From Janthinobacterium lividum (lineage in GTDB: Bacteria > Pseudomonadota > Gammaproteobacteria > Burkholderiales > Burkholderiaceae_D): 10,439 bases of DNA. Below the pieces are notes generated by a model. It saw only the letters and a program-made list of their open reading frames with translations, did no database searches and was not told where the DNA came from. The position numbers and the translations under genes are program-made. The DNA lies in the NCBI GenBank assembly GCA_945864765.1, contig CAMBDR010000077.1:1-10439 (forward strand), read 5' to 3'. Positions within the stretch are counted from its first letter, which is position 1. Each line of letters opens with the position of its first letter. Shown here piece by piece: positions 1 through 6,246 of the stretch.

Positions 1-376
1 ACCACTCGCCGCTCGTCAATACCAGCAGCATGATGAAGGCACCGGCATTGATGGCTAAAATGGTGTGGGTAATGCGCTCGGTGGCAGGGAGTAGCCGGGT
101 TTGATCTTCGACCACAAAATCCCATAAAGTCAAACCAATTTCGACCGCAAACAACAGCAGTAAAGCCAGCGCCCACACCCCATGCCAGGCCCAACTTGAT
201 AGTCCAATAAACATGATGCTATAAATCAGTGAACGGATGGCGTGAATCGCCAGTTCCCGGCTGGCACTGGGGCGTTGCGGCAGCGCTTCGGTTATTTCGT
301 GGTGATACAGGGTATCAAACGCGCCCAGCAAACCTTGCGCGGCCATTAATTGCAATGCCAATAAGTGGGTATTCAT
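1..376 (-). CDS. Conserved membrane protein, N-terminal part (runs off left edge)
   Basis: About 125 residues are visible, starting MNTHLLALQL; the C-terminus lies outside the window. Hydrophobic stretches suggest at least three membrane segments: one near the N-terminus (roughly residues 3-20), a long one around residues 50-88 containing LALLLLFAVEIGL, and one at the edge (NAGAFIMLLVL). A short GAFDTLYHHE motif follows the first segment, and a charged loop (WDFVVEDQTRLLPATER) precedes the last. The start ATG overlaps the stop of the DUF4166 gene as ATGA, and I see no good Shine-Dalgarno of its own, so translation is probably coupled. From memory, this membrane module sits next to or is fused to an NAD-dependent epimerase/SDR domain in other proteobacteria. 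Whether that domain follows cannot be seen here. Function unknown. Confidence 0.75.
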   Translation of the reverse strand, partial: MNTHLLALQLMAAQGLLGAFDTLYHHEITEALPQRPSASRELAIHAIRSLIYSIMFIGLSSWAWHGVWALALLLLFAVEIGLTLWDFVVEDQTRLLPATERITHTILAINAGAFIMLLVLTSGEW

Positions 377-1050
377 ACGCTCATCATGTCAGAAATCGGT
401 TTGTCAGTTGAGGCCAGGTCTGGCGCATCCACTTGGTGAAATACCCCAACCTGGGTGAAGGTGGTGCCAAACAGCACATGTCTGATTTCGATCCGAATAT
501 TAAATTGGGAAGGGCTGTCATTGCGATGGCAAAGAAAGGTTTTGCCGGGGCTGAACAGGCCGGGAATCGGCATCCGCCAGCCGAAAATTTCCCAGAAATA
601 GCCGTCACTGGTGAAGTATAAATCGCCGTCCTGCACATGCAATTTTAATTTCATGCCCAAACCCATGCCGACATACTCCAATACTTCACCGTGTTCGCTT
701 TCTTGCATATACGAGGTAAATTGAATCGGCTTGCGCCGATGCAGGTGATAGATGCGCTGCTTGAAAATAGCCGGGCTGTCGGGCTTGGAATAGACGATAA
801 TATCAACCGGAAAATCGCTGTCGTTATAAGGAATCAAGGCCCCATCGATCATGGGCATGGTGATCAACCCCATCAACTTACCAAACCAGGAACAACGTAA
901 TTCGCTCAACTTGCCTTGATAGCGCAAGGGTTTGCCCGGCTCCGGGTTATGCTCAAACCGGGTTTGGATGTCGGGATGCAGGCTTTGCCATGCCGGGCCT
1001 AACACTTTGCGAAACAACTCGCCTTCGGATGCCATCGGGTGTGCCTTCAT
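373..1050 (-). CDS. DUF4166 domain protein
   Basis: A 225-residue soluble protein without signal peptide or membrane segment. It has the features I associate with DUF4166: an N-terminal LFRKVLGPAWQSLHPDIQTRF stretch (about residues 12-32), a CSWFGKLMGL motif near residue 53, a middle beta-rich part, and the C-terminal RIEIRHVLFGTTFTQVGVF signature (about 184-202). The domain has no established reaction. In other genomes it is found alone or fused behind SDR/epimerase-like domains, so a role with a membrane-linked oxidoreductase is only an inference. The start at MKAHPM is supported by AAGGAA about eight bases upstream; an internal Met at residue 6 is an alternative. The stop overlaps the next gene by four bases (ATGA), giving a two-gene unit with the membrane protein. 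Confidence 0.8.
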   Translation of the reverse strand: MKAHPMASEGELFRKVLGPAWQSLHPDIQTRFEHNPEPGKPLRYQGKLSELRCSWFGKLMGLITMPMIDGALIPYNDSDFPVDIIVYSKPDSPAIFKQRIYHLHRRKPIQFTSYMQESEHGEVLEYVGMGLGMKLKLHVQDGDLYFTSDGYFWEIFGWRMPIPGLFSPGKTFLCHRNDSPSQFNIRIEIRHVLFGTTFTQVGVFHQVDAPDLASTDKPISDMMSV

Positions 1051-1167
1051 TATGCCGTTTCCTTGTTTTGCAGAGCATAGATGCGGGTAAGCGGTGTGAA
1101 TTGCCGCCGCCTACATAGCGGTTTGGGCATAGTGCAGCGGGCCGGGGTTCCAGTAATGCGGCGTGGA

Positions 1168-1239
1168 TTAAGTCAAGCGCATCGGCATCGCATCCAGCCT
1201 TGCCGCCTGCACCACGGCAAGCGATGCATCCGGCACCCG
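1168..1239 (-). pseudogene. Fossil C-terminus of a second DUF2384-like gene
   Basis: Directly after the stop of the DUF2384-like gene, in another frame, 23 codons read RVPDASLAVVQAARLDAMP and end in their own TAA. The core AVVQAAR repeats the AVVQAAK near the end of the intact protein, 70 bases away. Over these seven codons five of the six base differences are third-position synonymous changes and the sixth gives Lys to Arg. This is what two diverged protein-coding copies look like, not a simple recent DNA duplication. The rest of the copy is not present in the window. It could be a remnant of a paralogue lost by recombination, or an old tandem duplication of the gene end. Chance similarity is less likely but cannot be excluded with such a short stretch. 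Confidence 0.4.
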
Positions 1240-1240
1240 C

Positions 1241-2020
1241 TTAGGCATCGAACGCCACGCTTTCTGCCTTGGCGGCTTGAACCACAGCAGCACGGTCGTG
1301 CGCCCATACCCCCAACGGGGTTTGCCCTTCCAGCCATTCATTGGGGCCAGTGAACCACAGCGCCAATTGCCAACCGGGTTCATAATCACGCGCCAAGACC
1401 TGTATCAATTGCGCCATTTCGGGGTGGCAACGCCTTGCCAGCAGATCAAACTGAAAGGTAGGGAAATAATCTTGCCCATGCAGGCGCACGGAAAATATTT
1501 TACCTTTGTCCTTGAGATGGCTTGCTGTTGCGGCCCGGTTTTTTGCCTTGGAATCAAGCAGGTCAGCCACCTGCTTGCTGCTTGCCAGTTCGCATTGCTC
1601 AATGAATTGCGCGCGCAACTGTGCGTTTTGCTCAATTTGCCAAGCCCGTGCGCTTTGTACCGCCAGCGCTGGCAGCGGTGGCATGGCTTGCTGAATGCGC
1701 GCTTCAAGCTGCGCCTGCTGCGCGGCCAAACCCATTATTGGCTGCGCCTCCATTAGCCGCGAGAATTCTGCCGTCATGCGCGCTACCACGCGCTCTTCCA
1801 TTTCTTGCAAACACTGATGCAAAACAGCATTAAACCCACGCCCCGATGACAAAAAGGCCGAAGCGGCACGACTTTCAACCTGATATGGCTGCACCTCTTG
1901 CCGCAGCACATAAGGTTGACTGGCAGCAACCGGGGCACTGGCCCACACAGACTGTTTAAGTAGTTTGCCCTGCCCTGGCCGCTTGAGCCGCTTGACAACA
2001 GAAAAAGATTTGATCGCCAT
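1241..2020 (-). CDS. MbcA/ParS/Xre antitoxin-like (DUF2384-type) protein, orphan
   Basis: A 259-residue protein. Order of parts: a basic N-terminus (residues 1-23, many Lys/Arg), a low-complexity stretch, a Gln/Ala/Glu-rich probable helical or coiled-coil region (about 65-150), a helix-turn-helix-like segment (about 146-176, KQVADLLDS ... HLKDKGKIFSVR), then the C-terminal module FPTFQFD (187-192) and GWQLALWFTGPNEWLEGQTP (216-235), ending in HDRAAVVQAA. The pattern of a bent HTH, Y/FPxFQFD, a WF-containing helix, PxxWL and a terminal VVQAA matches, from memory, the toxin-binding antitoxin domain DUF2384. Such antitoxins usually pair with a RES-domain NAD-degrading toxin, but no RES gene lies on either side. 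It may be a solitary DNA-binding regulator. The Shine-Dalgarno is poor, while the upstream promoter is good. Domain assignment is moderately certain, function uncertain. Confidence 0.6.
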   Translation of the reverse strand: MAIKSFSVVKRLKRPGQGKLLKQSVWASAPVAASQPYVLRQEVQPYQVESRAASAFLSSGRGFNAVLHQCLQEMEERVVARMTAEFSRLMEAQPIMGLAAQQAQLEARIQQAMPPLPALAVQSARAWQIEQNAQLRAQFIEQCELASSKQVADLLDSKAKNRAATASHLKDKGKIFSVRLHGQDYFPTFQFDLLARRCHPEMAQLIQVLARDYEPGWQLALWFTGPNEWLEGQTPLGVWAHDRAAVVQAAKAESVAFDA

Positions 2021-2063
2021 GATTTAGAGAAATAATTCAGAAAAATGATTCACATGATTTAAA

Positions 2064-2091
2064 AGTGTATCACACAAATCACAATAGTCAA
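2064..2091 (-). promoter_or_regulatory. Sigma-70 promoter with extended -10 for the DUF2384-like gene
   Basis: On the minus strand TTGACT (2086-2091) and TACACT (2064-2069) are separated by 16 bases, and TGA immediately precedes the -10, giving an extended -10 element. The ATG of the antitoxin-like gene lies 43 bases downstream of the -10. The spacer holds two TGTGAT words, GTGT-GAT-ACAC forms a small palindrome over the -10, and AATCAT occurs twice just downstream. These repeats are candidate operator sites for autoregulation, as is common for antitoxin genes. That regulatory role is inferred. Confidence 0.6.
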
Positions 2092-2113
2092 GAAAAAAAC
2101 CTCGCGTCAAGAA

Positions 2114-3337
2114 TCACCGCCGGGAATCAACATTCACGCTTTTTTGAATTTGCGCCGCACCATAGGGTAAATACACATGAAAAACAGTACCGCGACCAAC
2201 TTCACTTTCCACCTCAATCCGGCCGCGATGCTTGACAATAATTTTCCTGACGATATCCAAACCCAAACCCGTACCCTCGCCTGCTGGCTTGGTGGTAAAG
2301 AAGGAATCGAAAACGCGCTCCCGGATTGCTTCCGGTATGCCGTGCCCGGTATCGGCAATCGACACCACAGCACAATCATCGCGCCGCGCAATGCTGATGG
2401 TCAAAGTGCCGGTCTGCTCCATGGCCTGCATGGCTTGCATGGCGTTGTGAATCAGATTGGTCCAAACCTGATTTAATTCATCAGGCCAACACAGTATCGG
2501 CGCGATAGTTTGGTAGTGGCGCACCAGATCGGTATGCTGTTTGATTTGATTTTGGTAGATGGTGAGCACCGTTTCCATGCCTTCGGACAAATCCGCCTGG
2601 ATCGGCTGCGCCGATTGATCAAAATGCGAAAACGATTTTAAGGCAAACACGATTTTTGCGACCCGATCCACCGCAATATTGATATTGGCAGAATTGGTAT
2701 GAATGCTACCCAAACTATACGCTGTCCCCAGGATCAGCCTGGATTCAGGGTGGCGCAACAGGGGTAAATAGGTATCCAATTCTTCATAAGCTTTGAGCTG
2801 CACCAAAATATCGGCACAATAACGCGCTTGCGCCACACCGTCAGCTTCCAGATGGGCGGTTGCCACCCGCACCATGGCGCGCTCCTCGCGCGAGCTCAGG
2901 GGCGGCATCGCCGCATTACTTGTGGCGACCAAGCGGATGAACAAGCCAGCGCTTTCGGCGTCAAGCAACTGAAACAGTTTGGGCAAGTTTTGCTGAACCG
3001 TGACCAGCGAGTCTGCGATACTTTTGCCACTGGATTTGACTGCGCCGATCGGGGTGTTGATTTCATGCGCCACCCCCGCCACCAACTGCCCAAGCGCAGC
3101 CATTTTTTCTGATTGAATCATTTGCTCGCGCCGCTCGGCCAATTCGCGCTCTTGCTGCTTTTGGCGCTGCATATGACTGAGCAAATTGGTTTGCAATTGA
3201 TTGATGCCCGCCACCAATTGTTGTAACTCGGGGCTGGCCGACTCGGGCAGATTCAACCCTTGCGCCAAATTGCCCGGGTTGAGATTGGCAATATGTTGGG
3301 TAATGTGACGCAAATGTGTCTTCATCCCACTCGGCAT
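2114..3337 (-). CDS. Soluble sensor-type histidine kinase, HAMP-like N-terminus, no membrane anchor
   Basis: 407 residues. ATP-dependent autophosphorylation is expected on His91 in the H-box LVAGVAHEINTPIG. The ATP-binding domain is intact: N-box NLIHNAMQA (Asn294, Asn298), DTGHGIP (Asp329), FTTKP and GEGTGLGL (about 353-360). The first 55 residues (LRHITQHIANLN ... PESASPELQQLVAGINQL) look like a HAMP domain, followed by a coiled coil (about 55-85). There is no transmembrane segment or recognisable sensor domain, so the protein should be cytoplasmic. Between the H-box helix and the helix containing NINIAVDRVAKIVFALKSF lies an extra block of about 100 residues with LSSREER and LPLLRHPES motifs, which I recall from other AHEINTP-type kinases. 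The start follows GGAGAG, and the ATG overlaps the regulator's TAA by one base (TAATG), so the two are translated as a pair. The REC-GGDEF protein is the likely phosphorylation partner. Confidence 0.9.
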   Translation of the reverse strand: MPSGMKTHLRHITQHIANLNPGNLAQGLNLPESASPELQQLVAGINQLQTNLLSHMQRQKQQERELAERREQMIQSEKMAALGQLVAGVAHEINTPIGAVKSSGKSIADSLVTVQQNLPKLFQLLDAESAGLFIRLVATSNAAMPPLSSREERAMVRVATAHLEADGVAQARYCADILVQLKAYEELDTYLPLLRHPESRLILGTAYSLGSIHTNSANINIAVDRVAKIVFALKSFSHFDQSAQPIQADLSEGMETVLTIYQNQIKQHTDLVRHYQTIAPILCWPDELNQVWTNLIHNAMQAMQAMEQTGTLTISIARRDDCAVVSIADTGHGIPEAIRERVFDSFFTTKPAGEGTGLGLDIVRKIIVKHRGRIEVESEVGRGTVFHVYLPYGAAQIQKSVNVDSRR

Positions 3338-4341
3338 TATGACTCTCCCCGGCCCAATTCAACCCGGTTGCGGCCGCTGTCTTTGGCGCGATACAAAGCG
3401 GCATCAACCCGCGCCATCATCGACTCGATGGTATCGCCAGTATGGTACACGGTGACGCCAAAACTGGCGGTTTTGTGGCCCGCCACCGGAAAATCATATT
3501 CCTCAACGGTTTGACGTAATTTCTCTGCCAATACCATGGCTCCATCCTGATTGGTTTCAGCCAGCACAATCAAAAATTCTTCCCCGCCCCAACGCCCCAC
3601 CAGATCGCTTGCGCGCGAACATTGACGCAAAATTTGTCCGATCGCACACAATACCTGATCCCCCGCCTGATGGCCAAATTGATCATTGACGGCCTTAAAT
3701 TTATCAATGTCGAGCAAAATCAAGGCAAAGCAAGCGTTATAGCGCTGACTGAGAATCAATTGCTGCTCCAGGATTTGATCGAGCTTGAGCCGATTGAATA
3801 ATCCGGTCAACTTATCGGTCACGGAAAGCCGCTCCAGCTCCAGATTTTTCTCTTTGAGTTCAGCCGTGCGCGCTTCCACCAATTGCTCCAATGTCGCATT
3901 AATCTGACGCAATTCCTTATTTTGCTGCTCCAGCGCACATTGTTGCGCATACGCATGCACGGCGGTACGTACCGTGAGGACCAGATCGTCATTATCAAAT
4001 GGTTTTTCCAGAAAACGATACAGGTTGGCGTCATTGATGGCGCGCTTCACCCCATCGAGCTCACTTTGCCCGGTTAATAAAATCTTCATGGTTCTGGGGC
4101 TTAATTGATGCATCTGCACCAACAATTCATCGCCATGCATGCCTGGCATGATATAGTCGGAAATAATCACGCACAGCTCATTGCCCTGCTGCGCCAGTTC
4201 AGCTTGAATTTCCAGCGCTTCCTCACCGCTTTCCGCCACGTCAACTACATAGCCTTGGCCAAGATGCTTGCACAGCAAGGTGCGCAATGCATTAAGCAGC
4301 GTTACATCATCATCCACACATAAGACAAAATAATTGCTCAT
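3337..4341 (-). CDS. Response regulator with GGDEF domain (diguanylate cyclase)
   Basis: 334 residues. The N-terminal REC domain (about 4-125) has acidic residues Asp10-Asp12, the phospho-acceptor Asp62 in IISDYIMPGMHG, Thr90 and Lys113 (FLEKPF). A coiled-coil linker (about 130-172) leads to a GGDEF domain (about 173-334) beginning with DKLTGLFNR (176-184), then the LDIDKFKAVND metal/substrate region and the active-site GGEEF (252-256). RASD (243-246) sits five residues before it, the correct place for the RxxD product-inhibition site. All key residues are present, so an active, feedback-inhibited enzyme making c-di-GMP from two GTP is expected. It should be switched on by phosphorylation-driven dimerisation as in WspR/PleD-type proteins. 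The ATG lies seven bases after AGAGGG and overlaps a short leader ORF. It is the first main gene of an operon with the histidine kinase. Confidence 0.93.
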   Translation of the reverse strand: MSNYFVLCVDDDVTLLNALRTLLCKHLGQGYVVDVAESGEEALEIQAELAQQGNELCVIISDYIMPGMHGDELLVQMHQLSPRTMKILLTGQSELDGVKRAINDANLYRFLEKPFDNDDLVLTVRTAVHAYAQQCALEQQNKELRQINATLEQLVEARTAELKEKNLELERLSVTDKLTGLFNRLKLDQILEQQLILSQRYNACFALILLDIDKFKAVNDQFGHQAGDQVLCAIGQILRQCSRASDLVGRWGGEEFLIVLAETNQDGAMVLAEKLRQTVEEYDFPVAGHKTASFGVTVYHTGDTIESMMARVDAALYRAKDSGRNRVELGRGES

Positions 4342-4379
4342 ATCGCCACCCTCTGTTGATCCTGGTCCATTCTCGTCAT
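4338..4379 (-). CDS. 13-residue leader ORF overlapping the REC-GGDEF start
   Basis: An ATG with a good Shine-Dalgarno (AGAGGG at 4387-4392, seven bases away) opens a 13-codon frame, MTRMDQDQQRVAI. Its TGA overlaps the ATG of the REC-GGDEF gene as ATGA. The Shine-Dalgarno of the main gene (AGAGGG at 4349-4354, also seven bases from its ATG) lies inside this mini-gene. The nine bases CAGAGGGTG are identical at both sites. The arrangement suits translational coupling or a short upstream regulatory ORF. No attenuator hairpin or run of one special codon is seen. Expression is not proven; the overlap could be coincidental. Confidence 0.35.
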   Translation of the reverse strand: MTRMDQDQQRVAI

Positions 4380-4406
4380 GCTCACACCCTCTGCACTTTG
4401 ATTGAT

Positions 4407-4412
4407 TCTATA
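4407..4412 (-). promoter_or_regulatory. Possible extended -10 element for the c-di-GMP operon
   Basis: The minus strand carries TGG-TATAGA followed by AT, a reasonable extended -10, 27 bases before the leader ATG and 65 before the REC-GGDEF ATG. No convincing -35 hexamer stands at 16-18 bases. It is the best candidate in the intergenic region 4380-4608. Confidence 0.3.
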
Positions 4413-4608
4413 CCACTTCTTGCAAGCTGCAGCAATGCAAACCAGTTTGATGTCAGATACAAGCTGCGCTACTGGAGCACCAGCTCTATTTTTGTCCCCT
4501 ACAATAAGCTGCTGCGAAAAAGCCCGTCACCAGCAGCAACAAGACCAATAACAAAATTGACAACCAATAGCTTTATCTGTGCCAAACCTGGCTTGAGGAA
4601 ATAGGAAT

Positions 4609-6246
4609 ATGAGTGAATATGATTATGTCATCGTCGGCGCAGGCTCGGCTGGTTGCGTTCTGGCGAATCGGCTCTCGGCCGACCCGGCCATCCGGGTTTG
4701 TCTATTAGAAGCCGGGCCACCCGATTCCAGCGTGTTTATCCGCATGCCGATCGGCATTATTTACCTGATGATGAGCCGCACCATGAATTGGCGCTATTAC
4801 ACCGAACCCCAGGCGCACCTGAATCAACGCCGCATGTATTGGCCGCGCGGCAAAACCCTGGGCGGCAGCAGTTCCAGCAATGCCATGGTGTACACCCGTG
4901 GCCACGCCGCCGATTATGATCATTGGGCTGCGCTGGGCAATGCGGGTTGGAGCTATGCCGATGTCTTGCCGCTGTTCAAGGCCAGTAGCAATAATGAACG
5001 CGGCGGCGGCACTTTTCATGGCGTGGGTGGACCTTTGAACGTGAGCGATTTACGCTCGCCCAATGCCTTGAGCCACGCCTATTTGCAAGCAGCAACGGCG
5101 GTCGGTTACCCCGTCAACCCGGACTTTAACGGTGCCAGCCAGGAAGGTGTGGCGCTGTATCAGGTGACGCAAAAAAATGGCGAACGCTGGAGCGTGGCGC
5201 GCGCCTACCTGCACCCGGTGCGCGAGCGCGCCAACCTGCACGTAATCACCCATGCGCACGCCTGCCAGATTTTGCTGGAAGGCAAGCGCGCGGTGGGGGT
5301 GGCGTATTTACAGCGCGGCCAGCGCCATGAAGTGCGCGCCAGGCGTGAAGTCTTGCTTTCGGGCGGGGCCATCAATTCGCCACAATTGCTGCTGTTGTCG
5401 GGCATCGGGCCACAGGCCGAATTGGCGCGCCATCATATTCCCGTGCAGCACGAACTGCCGGGGGTCGGGCAGAATTTACAAGACCATCTGGATGTGCTGG
5501 TCGTACACAAATGCACCAAGCCCGTTTCATACGGCGTGTCATGGCGCAATTTATTGGCGCAAGGCAAACATCTATATAATTACCTCAGACATCGGCGCGG
5601 CCCATTTACGACCAATTCAGCCGAGGGTGGCGGCTTTGTCAAAAGCGATGCACAGCAAGCGATCCCCGATTTGCAGTTTCACTTTTCACCCGCTCATCTG
5701 GACGACCACGCGCGCAACCTTTCGCGCATGGCCTTCACCATGATAGGGCATGGTTACGCCTTGCATGTCTGTGATTTGCGCCCGAAAAGCCGGGGGCAAA
5801 TTGGCTTACATAGCAGCGACCCGCGCGCGGCGGCGCGTATCGAACCGAATTATTTATCCCACCCGGACGATATGGCGACCTTGGTCAAGGGGGTGAAAGC
5901 GGCGCGCAAGGTGCTGGCCGAACGCGCCTTTGACAACTATCGCGGCGCAGAAATATTCCCCGGTAGTAGCGTGCAAAGCGATGCCGAAATCGAGCAATTC
6001 ATCCGCAAAAAAGCGGGCACCATTTATCACCCGGTGGGCACTTGCAAGATGGGGCACGACCCGATGGCCGTGGTAGACAGCCAATTGCGCGTGCATGGGA
6101 TGCAAGGTTTGCGGGTGGTGGACGCCTCAATCATGCCAACACTAATTGGCGGCAATACCAATGCGCCCACCGTGATGATTGCGGAAAAAGCGGCGCAAAT
6201 GATTTTGCAGAATGATTTTGCAGCACTAGCAAGCTCTAGGGCTTGA
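4609..6246 (+). CDS. GMC-family FAD-dependent alcohol/choline-type dehydrogenase
   Basis: 545 residues, normal length for GMC oxidoreductases of the BetA/AlkJ kind. It oxidises an alcohol to the aldehyde with FAD, probably passing electrons to the respiratory chain rather than oxygen. Seen: the FAD-binding GAGSAG (10-15) with Glu34 ending the second strand; GMC signature 1, PRGKTLGGSSSSNAMVYTRG (79-98); signature 2, GGAINSPQLLLLSGIGP (252-268); and the catalytic pair His474 (YHPVGTCKMG) and Asn518 (NTNAPTVM). The pair is spaced 44 residues apart, as in choline oxidase (His466/Asn510). There is no signal peptide. The start has GAGGAA eight bases upstream. No betaine or alkane pathway gene is adjacent, so the substrate is open. 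The FTTNSAEGGGFV segment recalls AlkJ-type enzymes, which makes a primary or aliphatic alcohol as likely as choline. Its 3' end overlaps the convergent methyltransferase-like gene by 11 bases. Confidence 0.92.
   Translation: MSEYDYVIVGAGSAGCVLANRLSADPAIRVCLLEAGPPDSSVFIRMPIGIIYLMMSRTMNWRYYTEPQAHLNQRRMYWPRGKTLGGSSSSNAMVYTRGHAADYDHWAALGNAGWSYADVLPLFKASSNNERGGGTFHGVGGPLNVSDLRSPNALSHAYLQAATAVGYPVNPDFNGASQEGVALYQVTQKNGERWSVARAYLHPVRERANLHVITHAHACQILLEGKRAVGVAYLQRGQRHEVRARREVLLSGGAINSPQLLLLSGIGPQAELARHHIPVQHELPGVGQNLQDHLDVLVVHKCTKPVSYGVSWRNLLAQGKHLYNYLRHRRGPFTTNSAEGGGFVKSDAQQAIPDLQFHFSPAHLDDHARNLSRMAFTMIGHGYALHVCDLRPKSRGQIGLHSSDPRAAARIEPNYLSHPDDMATLVKGVKAARKVLAERAFDNYRGAEIFPGSSVQSDAEIEQFIRKKAGTIYHPVGTCKMGHDPMAVVDSQLRVHGMQGLRVVDASIMPTLIGGNTNAPTVMIAEKAAQMILQNDFAALASSRA

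Noticed and set aside
1199..1221. Seven-base hairpin CTTGCCG-N9-CGGCAAG as a terminator of the DUF2384-like gene
   Set aside because: No T-tract follows on the minus strand, and the bases lie inside the fossil coding remnant, which explains them better.
1081..1353. 90-codon plus-strand frame over the 1051-1240 gap
   Set aside because: It runs antisense into the DUF2384-like gene, is rich in Arg/His/Pro as is typical of shadow frames, and has no ribosome-binding site.
1168..1389. 73-codon minus-strand frame as a complete gene
   Set aside because: Its first part is a shadow of the DUF2384-like gene; only the last 23 codons beyond that gene's stop carry a family-like motif.
2093..2109. T7 run on the minus strand after the histidine kinase stop, as a rho-independent terminator
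   Set aside because: The only stem before it is CTTG/CGAG, four base pairs with a G-T, too weak to call.
4458..4486. Inverted repeats AGCTG...CAGCT and GAGC...GCTC in the 4380-4608 gap
   Set aside because: Short arms, no placement that fits a terminator or known riboswitch; no further support.
4356..4604. 82-codon plus-strand frame before the GMC gene
   Set aside because: It crosses the leader and promoter region of the opposite operon, has no Shine-Dalgarno, and its product is low-complexity with no recognisable motif; ordinary intergenic DNA is more likely.
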